Positions 1 through 7,519 of a DNA stretch of 64,000 bases are shown in pieces. Every line of letters begins with the position of its first letter. Position 1 is the first letter of the stretch. The DNA comes from Pseudomonas viridiflava (GTDB lineage: Bacteria > Pseudomonadota > Gammaproteobacteria > Pseudomonadales > Pseudomonadaceae), in the NCBI RefSeq assembly GCF_900591205.1, contig NZ_UUPU01000067.1, positions 124,001-188,000 on the forward strand, in the 5' to 3' direction. The translations under genes and the position numbers were made by a program. The notes below the pieces were generated by a model. That model searched no databases, was not told where the DNA came from, and saw only the letters and a list, made by a program, of their open reading frames with translations.

Positions 1-179
1 AGGATGCGGCCGCTGTCGGGCTTGTCCAGGCCGGCCATCAGGCGCATCAGGCTGGTCTTGCCGGACAGGGTGCGCCCGAGCAACACGTTGAAGGAACCGG
101 CTTCGAAACGCAGGTTGGCATCGTCGATCCAGGTTTGGCCTTCGACGACGCGGGAGACATGTTCCAGGGTCAATGACAT
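1..179 (-). CDS. ABC transporter ATP-binding protein, N-terminal part (cut by window edge)
   Basis: Only the first 59 codons lie in the window; the gene continues past base 1. The start is the ATG at 179, preceded by an AAGG ribosome site. The visible part has the ABC ATPase opening and a slightly unusual Walker A (GRTLSGKTS, where GPxGxGKS/T is usual), followed by LMRLMAGL and a PDSG loop. This Walker A form resembles the ATPases of glycerol-type (GlpS-like) carbohydrate ABC importers, but that substrate is an inference from a short stretch. It is divergent from a sigma-54 activator and has its own sigma-54 promoter, so it is probably the first gene of a substrate-induced uptake operon. Confidence 0.85.
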   Translation of the reverse strand, partial: MSLTLEHVSRVVEGQTWIDDANLRFEAGSFNVLLGRTLSGKTSLMRLMAGLDKPDSGRI

Positions 180-223
180 GACACGACCTTTTTATTATTG
201 GAATGAATCTGGCCAGTCGACAG

Positions 224-239
224 AGCGAGTTTCGTGCCA
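224..239 (-). promoter_or_regulatory. sigma-54 (-24/-12) promoter for the ABC transporter operon
   Basis: Read on the minus strand the site is TGGCACGAAACTCGCT. Against the consensus TGGCACG-N4-TTGCW it has one mismatch (TCGC for TTGC), with correct spacing and the invariant GG and GC. It points toward the ABC ATPase start at 179, giving a short leader of roughly 30-35 nt. The neighbouring gene encodes a GAFTGA-containing sigma-54 activator, which fits. Confidence 0.75.
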
Positions 240-282
240 AAACGGCAAGTGGTTGATGTGCAAGGAAATGGCGTAAAACTGA

Positions 283-376
283 TGTTCGGGAGTGAACAAT
301 CGGACTGAACAACTGAACAGGTCAGGGGTTGACAATGAACAGTTCTGAACAACACTCTCATGCTCAACACAGAACA
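283..376. promoter_or_regulatory. GAACA repeat array, likely activator binding region
   Basis: GAACA occurs six times in 94 bases (294, 307, 315, 337, 347 and 372). The first copy is half of a perfect palindrome, TGTTC-N6-GAACA, at 283-298. The array lies 45-150 bp upstream of the sigma-54 promoter, where enhancer-binding proteins act. It is probably the upstream activating sequence for the regulator encoded next door. This is inferred from position and repetition; the regulator's true site is unknown. Confidence 0.5.
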
Positions 377-378
377 AA

Positions 379-468
379 TGTGGGAGCGGGCTTGCTCGCG
401 AATGCGGTGTATCAGCGTGCTCATGCAGTGACTGACCCACCGCTATCGCAGGCCAGCCAGCTCCCACA
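379..468. repeat. REP/BIME palindromic element
   Basis: The ends form an inverted pair: TGTGGGAGCGGGCTTGCTCG on the left and a degenerate complement ending CTCCCACAT on the right. This is the usual Pseudomonas extragenic REP type found elsewhere in this window. It sits between the GAACA array and the activator gene. Confidence 0.75.
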
Positions 469-521
469 TGGGTCCGTGCAAGGCTCAATAAAAATAACAA
501 TAAAAACGAAGGTCGCCCCCC

Positions 522-2339
522 ATGGCCGAACCCTTGGCTCACGACACCCTTATCCAGGAATCCTGGCGCCGTTGCCGCGCCTTTGGCCTGGACCACCAGA
601 GCACCCCCAGCTTTGACCAACTGCCCGCCGAGGGCATCAGCCAATTGCTGGAAAGCCAGCATTCGCTGGTGCAGACCACTCATCAGGAAGTGCTGCCCTA
701 CTACGAAAACATCCTGAGCAACTCCAACTGCCTGATCATGCTGGCCGACAACCAGGGCCAAGTGCTGACCAGTTGGGGCACTCAGCGTTTTATCGAGCCC
801 AAGCTGGCCCGGGGGTTCAGCGCCGGCGCCAGCTGGATGGAGCGCGCCAGCGGCACCAATGCCATCGGCACCGCATTGGCGTGTGCCCAGGCGGTGCATA
901 TCGAACATGACGAACACTTTCTCAAGGCCAACCGCTTCATGACCGGCTCGGCGGCGCCGATCTTCGATGCCCAGCGCGAAATCATCGCGGTGCTGGACGT
1001 GTCCAGCGACAGCTACCTGCCGCCCTCCCACACCCTGGGCATGGTCAAGATGATGAGTCAGACCGTGGAAAACCGGCTGATCCTCAACCTGTTTCGCGGC
1101 GAGCATTTCCAGCTGACCTTCAACACCGGCCTGAGCAACCTCGACAGCCAATGGGCGGGCCTGCTGATCTTTGATGACAGCGGCCAGGTGCTGTCGGCCA
1201 ACCGGCGCGCCGACAACCTGCTGGGCATCAGTTTGTCGCGGGTGATGATCGACAGTTTGTTTAAGGTCTCGCTGCTGGAGTTGCTCAACCAACCCGAGGG
1301 TCTGCCCTTTTCACTGCAGGCGGCGGGACGCAATCGGTTCCAGTGCTTGCTGAAACGGCCCAAGCAGATGCCCGTGCAGGCACGTGTCTTCAGCGAACCA
1401 ACACATGCAAAACCGGCTGCGATCAACTTGAAAACCCTGCACTTTGGCGATGTACGCGTGGAAAAAGCCGTGCGCCAGGCCGAACGCTTGCTGGAAAAGG
1501 ACATCCCCCTGTTGATTCATGGCGAAACCGGCGTGGGCAAAGAGGTGTTCGTCAAAGCCTTGCACAGCGCGAGTTCCCGCAGTCGGCAGGCATTTATCGC
1601 AGTCAACTGTGCGGCGATTCCCGCTGAGTTAGTGGAATCGGAGCTGTTCGGCTACGAAAAAGGCGCGTTCACCGGCGCCAACCAGAAAGGCAGCATCGGC
1701 CTGATCCGCAAGGCCGACAAGGGTACGCTGTTTCTGGATGAAATCGGTGATATGCCGTTACCCACCCAGGCCCGCCTGTTGCGAGTGTTGCAGGAGCGCT
1801 GCGTACAGCCAGTGGGCAGCAGCGAGTTATTCCCGGTGGACTTGCGGATTATTTCTGCCACCAATCGGGCACTGCGCGAGCAGGTTCAAGCCGGGCGTTT
1901 TCGTGAAGATTTGTACTACCGGATCGGTGGCCTGACCCTCGAATTGCCGCCGCTGCGCGAGCGTACCGACAAGCAGGCGTTGTTCCAGCAACTGTGGCAG
2001 CAACACCGCGAGCCCACGCAATGGGCCGGGCTGAGCGCCGAGGTGCTGGCATTGTTCGAACAGCACCCATGGCCCGGCAATTTACGCCAGGTCAGCAGTG
2101 TATTGCAGGTGGCACTGGCGATGGCCGAGGAGCAACCGATCCGCCCGGAGCATCTGCCGGACGATTTCTTTGTGGATTTGAACCTGGCGCCGCCGGTGCC
2201 CGCCAGCGAGTATCTGGATGACAGCATCGACTTGACCCAGCGCCTGAAGGCAGCCGGCGGGAATATTTCGCACTTGGCGCGAGAGCTGGGGGTGAGCCGC
2301 AACACTCTGTACAAACGCCTGCGCCGGCACGACGCCTAA
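522..2339 (+). CDS. sigma-54-dependent transcriptional activator, AcoR family
   Basis: This 605-residue activator has an N-terminal GAF-type sensing region (about residues 60-190), a central AAA+ domain (about 315-545) and a C-terminal Fis-type helix-turn-helix (about 565-602). The AAA+ domain carries Walker A GETGVGKE, the GAFTGA loop that contacts sigma-54 (around residue 380) and a Walker B ending DEIGD. The start ATG follows a GAAGG site. The layout matches AcoR-like regulators, which activate catabolic or uptake operons on binding a small inducer. The divergent ABC transporter with a sigma-54 promoter is the obvious target. The inducer cannot be read from the sequence. Confidence 0.93.
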   Translation: MAEPLAHDTLIQESWRRCRAFGLDHQSTPSFDQLPAEGISQLLESQHSLVQTTHQEVLPYYENILSNSNCLIMLADNQGQVLTSWGTQRFIEPKLARGFSAGASWMERASGTNAIGTALACAQAVHIEHDEHFLKANRFMTGSAAPIFDAQREIIAVLDVSSDSYLPPSHTLGMVKMMSQTVENRLILNLFRGEHFQLTFNTGLSNLDSQWAGLLIFDDSGQVLSANRRADNLLGISLSRVMIDSLFKVSLLELLNQPEGLPFSLQAAGRNRFQCLLKRPKQMPVQARVFSEPTHAKPAAINLKTLHFGDVRVEKAVRQAERLLEKDIPLLIHGETGVGKEVFVKALHSASSRSRQAFIAVNCAAIPAELVESELFGYEKGAFTGANQKGSIGLIRKADKGTLFLDEIGDMPLPTQARLLRVLQERCVQPVGSSELFPVDLRIISATNRALREQVQAGRFREDLYYRIGGLTLELPPLRERTDKQALFQQLWQQHREPTQWAGLSAEVLALFEQHPWPGNLRQVSSVLQVALAMAEEQPIRPEHLPDDFFVDLNLAPPVPASEYLDDSIDLTQRLKAAGGNISHLARELGVSRNTLYKRLRRHDA

Positions 2340-3268
2340 CGCGGCTTGACCACCACCAGCAGGTCGGTGAAGTACTCCACCTGGATCGGCAGGTTATCCG
2401 CCAGCGCCGCCAGCGCCGCCGCCGTGTCGTCGAGCTTGAACACACCGGACACCCGCAGGCTTTTCAGGGCCTGGGGGTCGAAGCGCACCAGGCCGTGGCG
2501 GTAGCCGGCCAGGGTTTGCAGCACCTCGCTCAGGGGTTGGTCATCGACCTTGAGCAGGCCGCGTGTCCAGGCGTCCGGGTCGGAGTTGCCAGTGGCCTGT
2601 GCCGGTGTGGCGTGGCCATGGTCGAGGATCGAACGCTGGCCTGCCATGACCTTGACCCCGGCCTCGGCGTCGCCTTTGACGGCCACCGTGGACTCGATCA
2701 CTGTCACCAGCGTGGTGCCGTCCGCCACACGTTTGACCATATAGCGCGTGCCCAAGGCAGTCGCGGTGCCTTGATCCGTGCGCACCACGAACGGCCGCTG
2801 CGCATCCTTGGCCACCTCCACCCACAGCTCGCCTTGCAGCAGCTCGATCACACGCTGGTGGCCGTCGAATTTCACGTCCACCGCCGAGTTGCTGTTGAGC
2901 TGCAATTGGCTGCCGTCTTCGAGGGCGACCTGGCGGCGTTCACCGACGCCGGTGCGCTGATCGGCCATCCACAGCGGCAACTGCGACAGCCCCAGCCAGC
3001 CACACAGCAACACGCCGAGTACCCCCACCACCGGCGCGGTGCGCGAGCGTTGCGGAGCAAACGCGCGGTTCAGGGCGACGCGTGCCGGTTGCGCGGGCAA
3101 GGTGTCGAGGCTGCCCCATAGCGAACGCATGCGCTCGATGGCCACGGCGTGGCGCGGGTCGGCCTGGCACCAGGTGTTGAAGGCACGGCGCTCGGCGTCG
3201 CTGACGTCTTCGTCGTGCAGGCGTGTCAGCCAATTCGCCGCTTGCTGAATGATTTGTTCGGAGTTCAT
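2336..3268 (-). CDS. fecR: FecR-type anti-sigma factor / regulator
   Basis: This 310-residue protein begins MNSEQIIQQAANW, with the short cytoplasmic FecR_N region containing the DxxxDxxRRAF-like motif and HAVAIERMRSLW. One membrane segment follows (about residues 77-95, VVGVLGVLLCGWLGL), then the periplasmic FecR domain with SNSAVDVKF and a C-terminal part of the type that contacts the receptor. FecR proteins sit in the inner membrane and hold or activate a matching ECF sigma factor. The ATG overlaps the fecI stop by 3 bases, so the two are co-translated. The 3' end overlaps the convergent activator gene by 4 bases. Confidence 0.92.
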   Translation of the reverse strand: MNSEQIIQQAANWLTRLHDEDVSDAERRAFNTWCQADPRHAVAIERMRSLWGSLDTLPAQPARVALNRAFAPQRSRTAPVVGVLGVLLCGWLGLSQLPLWMADQRTGVGERRQVALEDGSQLQLNSNSAVDVKFDGHQRVIELLQGELWVEVAKDAQRPFVVRTDQGTATALGTRYMVKRVADGTTLVTVIESTVAVKGDAEAGVKVMAGQRSILDHGHATPAQATGNSDPDAWTRGLLKVDDQPLSEVLQTLAGYRHGLVRFDPQALKSLRVSGVFKLDDTAAALAALADNLPIQVEYFTDLLVVVKPR

Positions 3269-3813
3269 GCCAGCGGGTCTGCCACGTGCAGGCTGTGGTA
3301 GCAATGCACCAGCGCGCTGGAGATATAGTTTTTGACGGTGCTTGGGGACACGTCCAGGCGGGTGGCGATTTCGCTGTAGGTCAGCCCATCGAGGCGACTC
3401 AGCAGGAAGGCTTCACGGGCCTTGGCAGGCAGGCCGGCGAGCATTTCGGCGATGCGCTCCAAGGCTTGCAAGGCCACATGGATCGCCGCCGGATCGGGCA
3501 TCCCGGCGTCTTCATACTGGATTGCCAGCGCTTGCATGTAGGCTTTTTCAATGTGACGCCGCCGGGCACCGTCGATCAACAGCCTTCCTGCCGTGGTGGC
3601 GAGGAACGCCCGAGGTTCTTTGATATGTTGCGGCTCTGCCAGCATCAGTACGCGGATGAAAGCGTCGTGGGCCAGGTCGGCGGCATGCTGGGAACACCCG
3701 AGTTTTTTGCGCAACCAGCCGTGCAACCAGCCGTGGTGCTCGCTGTACATCGCCGTAAGGGTCTGCTGCCGGGCGGAGTCGCCCAGCGCTGCCGGAATGT
3801 CATGCATGCGCAA
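3265..3813 (-). CDS. fecI: ECF sigma factor, FecI type
   Basis: This 182-residue protein has sigma-70 region 2 near the N terminus (WLRKKLGCSQHAADLAHDAFIRVL) and region 4 near the end (AREAFLLSRLDGLTYSEIA, then a helix-turn-helix). It matches FecI-type iron-starvation sigma factors that switch on TonB-dependent uptake genes. It is followed directly by its anti-sigma gene and lies downstream of a TonB-dependent receptor. The start could be the first or third codon (both Met). Regulation by Fur is usual in the family, but I saw no clear Fur box. Confidence 0.93.
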   Translation of the reverse strand: MRMHDIPAALGDSARQQTLTAMYSEHHGWLHGWLRKKLGCSQHAADLAHDAFIRVLMLAEPQHIKEPRAFLATTAGRLLIDGARRRHIEKAYMQALAIQYEDAGMPDPAAIHVALQALERIAEMLAGLPAKAREAFLLSRLDGLTYSEIATRLDVSPSTVKNYISSALVHCYHSLHVADPLA

Positions 3814-3898
3814 AAGTATCTCAAATGGGAAGTATTACCAATTGCGCGAACAATGCCAGTAAAACGATTTGGGGGCAAGGGGCTACAACGATTGCCCT

Positions 3899-4083
3899 TG
3901 TGGCGAGCGGGCTTGTTGTGGCGAGCGGGCTTGCCCGCGTTGGGCTGCGAAGCGGCCCCAGTAAGGCTAAATGCGGTGTGTCAGGCTCCCTTCAGCGGCT
4001 GGTTTTGGGGCTGCTGCGCAGCCCAGCGCGGGCAAGCCCGCTCGCCACAATAAACCTGCTCGGCACAACAAGCGCGCTCGCCA
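3899..4083. repeat. REP/BIME cluster
   Basis: It holds several GTGGCGAGCGGGCTTGCCCG units and their complements (GGGCAAGCCCGCTCGCCAC), forming long hairpins between the start of fecI and the 3' end of the receptor region. The right end (CTCGCCATAGGGAGAGAACG) is repeated 226 bases later, which shows that the REP end was part of a local duplication. Confidence 0.8.
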
Positions 4084-4101
4084 TAGGGAGAGAACGTGTC
4101 C

Positions 4102-4212
4102 CTAGCGCCAGCTCCAGGACACGCCGGTGTAGATGCCGCGACCGTCCGCCGGGGTGGAGCGCGCCACATCCAGGTCTTTGTCGTCGTAGCCGAAGGTGGA
4201 GCCAAGCCGTGT
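4102..4212 (-). pseudogene. Duplicated 3'-end fragment of the adjacent TonB-dependent receptor gene
   Basis: Read on the minus strand this stretch encodes LGSTFGYD then DKDLDVARSTPADGRGIY and the receptor's last residues, ending in TAG. It is a near-copy of the last part of the receptor gene that ends at 4328, shifted by 226 bases. Compared with the intact gene it lacks about 29 codons between two copies of GGCTACGAC, a deletion expected from slippage or recombination at that short repeat. It has no start and cannot be functional. REP clusters lie on both sides. Confidence 0.8.
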
Positions 4213-4226
4213 AAATGGGCTTGCCC

Positions 4227-4310
4227 TTGTGGCGAGCGGGTTTGTTGTGGCGAGCGGGCAAGCCCGCTCGCCACAACAGGCCCGCTCGGCACAACAAGTG
4301 GGCTCGCCAT
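4227..4310. repeat. REP element cluster
   Basis: It contains GTGGCGAGCGGG units and a perfect head-to-head pair around 4251-4273. It lies between the duplicated receptor fragment and the intact receptor's stop codon and ends in the same CTCGCCATAGGGAGAGAACG segment seen at 4076. Confidence 0.8.
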
Positions 4311-4327
4311 AGGGAGAGAACGTGTCC

Positions 4328-6439
4328 TTAGCGCCAGCTCCAGGACACGCCGGTGTAGATGCCGCGACCGTCCGCCGGGGTGGAGCGCGCCACGTCCAGG
4401 CCCTTGTCGTCGTAGCCCGGAGTGACGGTGTTGGCGTAGCGCCGGTTGGTGAGGTTGCGCAGGTCGACCCAGGCTTGCCAGTCCTGCTTTGGCGCGTCGT
4501 AGCCGAAGGTGGCGCCGAGCAGCGTATAGGACGCAGCGTAGTAGGAGTTGGCATAGTCCACCGCCACCCGTGACGAATACTCGGTGTTGAGGCTGGTGTA
4601 GAACCCCGTCGGGTGGCTGTAGCGCAGTTGCGCCTGGTAGTAGTGCTTGGGGATGCCCGGCAACGTGTTGTCGCCGAATCGGTCATCGTCGCGGTAATGG
4701 AAGTCGCTGAAGGTATAGGCTTGGCGCAAGGCGAGTTGACCGCTGCGACCGCCGTCCCATAACGGGCTCAGCAGCCCCAGCTCCACGCCTTGGTGCACGG
4801 TGGGGCTGGCGTTGGATTCGGCGATGATCGCATTGCTGGTGGAAGTTTGGGCCTGGGTTTCCACGCTGAGCAATTCGTGACGCACTTCGGAGCGGTACAG
4901 CGCCAGATCCCACTGGCCGAACGATGCTTCTCCCCGTCCGCCGATTTCCAGGGTGGTGGCGGTCTGATTCTTCAGGCTCACGCCTTCACGCGCCAAGCCT
5001 TTGGCCGCGCCGCTGGTGAAGTACTTGTTGGAACCCCAGATCATCGACCACGCGTGCGGCGGCTCGACCGAGCGGCTCAGGTTGCCGTACACCTGCAATT
5101 GCGGGTTGAAGTCGTAACGCAGGCCGACACGCGGGGCGTAATCCCAATCATGCTGGCTGAGCGGCGCCTGGCCTTCGGGGTAGGTGACTTGGGTTTCGCG
5201 GCGCGTGTAGATCGCAGCCAGGCCGGTGGTCAGCCACAAGTCCTGGGCCAGTTCCAGGTCGTTACCGATATGCAGCACGGTGTCCGAACCCAGGTAGCTG
5301 TAGTCGCGGGTCTTGGTGCCGGGGGCGTAGCCTGCGGTGTTGCCGGCCGGCGTGCGTACGTATTCCGAGGCGCCATTGTTGGGCATCGCCTGGGTGGTGC
5401 GCAGGCCAAGAGTGGTTTTGCTGTCGTGGCCGAACAACGTGTCCTGGCGGATATAGTTCAGGGTACTGCTGATATCGGTGTAGGCCACCTTGAGGCGGTT
5501 GGTGCCTTCGCGCAGGTCCATCGGGTAATCGTGGTAGGCCAGCCCGGCTTCGAGGCGCGAGTTGTCGTCCAGCTGCAAAGTGGTCTTGTTGGCGATCCAG
5601 GTGGAGCCGGGTTGCAGGCGCTTGGAATCGCGGGCAGCGTTGAGGCTGTTGGCGGCACGCGGGTCGTGGCTGATCTGCGCGCGGGTGAGTTTGCCCGGGG
5701 TGTCGTTGGTGGTTTCGCGGTAGCGCAAGTAGAAGCGGGTTTCGAGTGCCGGGCTGAAACGGTAACCGAAGTTGGCCGCAACGCCCTTGCCGGTGGCGGC
5801 GCTCTGGTGCTGATAGCCGTCGGATTCGGAGTCGGTAAGGCTGATGTAGTAGTCGGCATCCCCCAGCACCTGGCCCGAGCTGATCTCGCGCTGGGCATAA
5901 CCCCGACTGCCCGCTTCATAGCGCACCTGCAGCTTGGGCGCGTCATAGCCGGTGCGGGTCACGTAGTTGACCGAACCGCCGAGGGCCAGCGCGCCCTGAT
6001 CAAAACCGTTGGCGCCGCGCAGCACTTCGACGCGGCTTTGCCACAACGGGTCCTTGAGTTCGTACGGCGTGCCGCCGGGGCCGGTCAGCGGCAAGCCGTC
6101 GAACATTTCATACAGCCCGGAGGCATGGGAGCCCGGGCTGCGATTGAGGCCCGAACCGCGAATGGACAGCTTCACCCCTTCATTATTTGCCGCCTTGGCG
6201 TACACCCCAGGCTGGTACTTGAACACGTCTTCGTTGGTGCTCACCCGCCCCTGCTGCACGCTGTTCATGTCGATGTAATTGGTAGCGCCAGGCACGCTCG
6301 CCAGCTGCGCCTGGGCCACTTCGCCGGCGCTGGCTTCGCTGCTGGTGACGTCGACCGGGGCCAATTGCAGCGCTTCGGCCTGCACCAGTGAGCTTAAGGT
6401 CAGGGCAGCAAAAAATAGCGGAGGTTGACGCAGCAGCAT
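4328..6439 (-). CDS. TonB-dependent outer-membrane receptor, FecA-like class, without signalling domain
   Basis: This 703-residue receptor starts at the ATG at 6439. Residues 1-21 form a signal peptide ending LVQA. The plug follows (about 40-160, including VKLSIRGSGLNRSPG and VEVLRGANGFDQGALALGG), then a 22-strand-type barrel with alternating aromatic residues to the C terminus. Such receptors bring ferric siderophores or other scarce ligands across the outer membrane using TonB energy. The plug follows the signal peptide almost directly, so the N-terminal STN domain used for FecR signalling is absent. The sequence ends SWSWR rather than in the usual aromatic residue. fecI and fecR lie downstream on the same strand. 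The ligand is unknown. Confidence 0.92.
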   Translation of the reverse strand: MLLRQPPLFFAALTLSSLVQAEALQLAPVDVTSSEASAGEVAQAQLASVPGATNYIDMNSVQQGRVSTNEDVFKYQPGVYAKAANNEGVKLSIRGSGLNRSPGSHASGLYEMFDGLPLTGPGGTPYELKDPLWQSRVEVLRGANGFDQGALALGGSVNYVTRTGYDAPKLQVRYEAGSRGYAQREISSGQVLGDADYYISLTDSESDGYQHQSAATGKGVAANFGYRFSPALETRFYLRYRETTNDTPGKLTRAQISHDPRAANSLNAARDSKRLQPGSTWIANKTTLQLDDNSRLEAGLAYHDYPMDLREGTNRLKVAYTDISSTLNYIRQDTLFGHDSKTTLGLRTTQAMPNNGASEYVRTPAGNTAGYAPGTKTRDYSYLGSDTVLHIGNDLELAQDLWLTTGLAAIYTRRETQVTYPEGQAPLSQHDWDYAPRVGLRYDFNPQLQVYGNLSRSVEPPHAWSMIWGSNKYFTSGAAKGLAREGVSLKNQTATTLEIGGRGEASFGQWDLALYRSEVRHELLSVETQAQTSTSNAIIAESNASPTVHQGVELGLLSPLWDGGRSGQLALRQAYTFSDFHYRDDDRFGDNTLPGIPKHYYQAQLRYSHPTGFYTSLNTEYSSRVAVDYANSYYAASYTLLGATFGYDAPKQDWQAWVDLRNLTNRRYANTVTPGYDDKGLDVARSTPADGRGIYTGVSWSWR

Positions 6440-6678
6440 GGGGTGGGTCCTTGGAATTCGGGGGCGTGGCAGGCCAGCCGGCCACGCGAACAGTGATGGG
6501 AAGACAGGGACGCCCGCCAGGTCACGCCTTATTAACGGACCAGACCCTTCCCACAACAGTGTCGGACCGATTTATTTGCTAAGTCCGAAATCGAATTACC
6601 ACATGCAAACTCAGTATTTAAAGAAATAACCAGCAAGGATTACTGTGGGCCCACTGAACCACCCATGAGACTGCCTCC
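6440..6678. other. Divergent intergenic region between receptor and regulator genes
   Basis: This 239-base region separates the receptor gene (minus) from the small ORF and regulator (plus). An A/T-rich patch around 6565-6640 is the most likely promoter area. I found no good Fur-box palindrome in it. Confidence 0.4.
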
Positions 6679-6837
6679 ATGCAAGCAACCGCCACCGTCA
6701 TCGACTTCACGCTTCACCGCAAACGCCGCCAGGCACGTACAGCGGCCGAGCTGCTGTGGGCGATGTACGCGGCGCGTGCCGGGCTCGCGGTGTTTACCGC
6801 ACAGGCCGCCCCGTCCAGCGATACACGCCGGGCGTAA
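6679..6837 (+). CDS. Small hypothetical protein (52 residues) ahead of the XRE regulator
   Basis: An ATG at 6679 opens a 52-residue frame beginning MQATATVIDFTLHRKRRQAR and ending TRRA. It is basic, with no membrane segment. Its TAA lies 5 bases before the GTG used here for the XRE-cupin regulator, so it may be a translational leader for it. There is no strong ribosome site. Composition and position favour a real gene, but I do not recognise a family. Confidence 0.5.
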   Translation: MQATATVIDFTLHRKRRQARTAAELLWAMYAARAGLAVFTAQAAPSSDTRRA

Positions 6838-6842
6838 GGCCA

Positions 6843-7469
6843 GTGAATTTCCTGCAGGTGCTGCCCGAACCGCCCGCCCCCCTGCCCAAACCGAATACTG
6901 ACGACGACGTGATCAGCCTGTGTGTCGCGCACAACCTGCAACGCCTGCGCAGCAAGCGCCACCTGTCACTGGACGGCCTGGCACGCGCCTGCGGCGTAAG
7001 CCGGGCGATGCTCGCGCAGATCGAGTCCGGACGCAGCGTGCCGTCGATCAAGGTGCTGTGCAAAATCGCCAAGGGTTTGAAGGTGTCGGTGGCGGCGTTC
7101 CTGGAGGACCGCGCAGTTGAAGGGGTGGAGGTGTTGCCAGCGCAACAGAGCAAACGCCTGGTGAGCGCCGATGGTGCGTTTACCAGCCGTGCGTTATTCC
7201 CCTACGATACGGCGCGCCAGTCCGAATTCTATGAGATCCGCCTGCGGGCGCTGGGCGAGGAAGTCTCCGAAGGCCACGGCCCCGGCATCCAGGAGAACCT
7301 GGTGGTGGCCCAGGGTGTGCTGGAGGTCAGCGTCAACGATGAGCGCTATCTGCTCTCCACCGGTGATTCGATCCTGTTCTACGCCGACCAGCCCCACCGC
7401 TACCGCAACCCGGCGGACAGGGAGGCGGTGGCGTTTTTGGTGATCACTTACCCCGAACGCCTGGACTGA
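6843..7469 (+). CDS. XRE-family regulator with C-terminal cupin domain
   Basis: This 208-residue protein has an N-terminal helix-turn-helix (about residues 25-80: LRSKRHLSLDGLARACGV, then QIESGRSVPSIKVLCKIAKG) and a C-terminal cupin barrel (about 125-205, with GPGIQENLVVAQG and YADQPHRYRN). Such proteins sense small molecules, often amines or amino acids, through the cupin and repress nearby genes. I chose the GTG at 6843 because it nearly abuts the upstream small ORF; a GTG at 6756 in the same frame is an alternative. A strong terminator follows directly. Its target is not evident, though the divergent receptor gene is a candidate. Confidence 0.88.
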   Translation: MNFLQVLPEPPAPLPKPNTDDDVISLCVAHNLQRLRSKRHLSLDGLARACGVSRAMLAQIESGRSVPSIKVLCKIAKGLKVSVAAFLEDRAVEGVEVLPAQQSKRLVSADGAFTSRALFPYDTARQSEFYEIRLRALGEEVSEGHGPGIQENLVVAQGVLEVSVNDERYLLSTGDSILFYADQPHRYRNPADREAVAFLVITYPERLD

Positions 7470-7476
7470 AATGCAA

Positions 7477-7500
7477 AACGCCCCGAATCGTCGGGGCGTT
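7477..7500. terminator. Rho-independent terminator, probably two-way
   Basis: The hairpin AACGCCCCGA-atcg-TCGGGGCGTT is followed by TTTTT on the plus strand and preceded by AAAA for the minus strand. It lies between the convergent XRE regulator and Met-rich protein genes and can end both transcripts. Confidence 0.9.
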
Positions 7501-7519
7501 TTTTATTGCACGGAACCTG

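Noticed and set aside
283..376. GAACA repeats as a CRISPR-like array
   Set aside because: Units are only 5 bases, spacing is irregular and there are no cas genes.
195..1292. A 365-residue minus-strand frame over the activator N terminus
   Set aside because: Antisense shadow; the activator has clear GAF, AAA+ and Fis domains.
4790..6391. A 533-residue frame antisense to the TonB receptor
   Set aside because: It mirrors the GC-rich receptor gene and has no family features; the receptor reading has signal peptide, plug and barrel.
6440..6678. Fur box upstream of the receptor
   Set aside because: No GATAAT-type palindrome of acceptable match was found.
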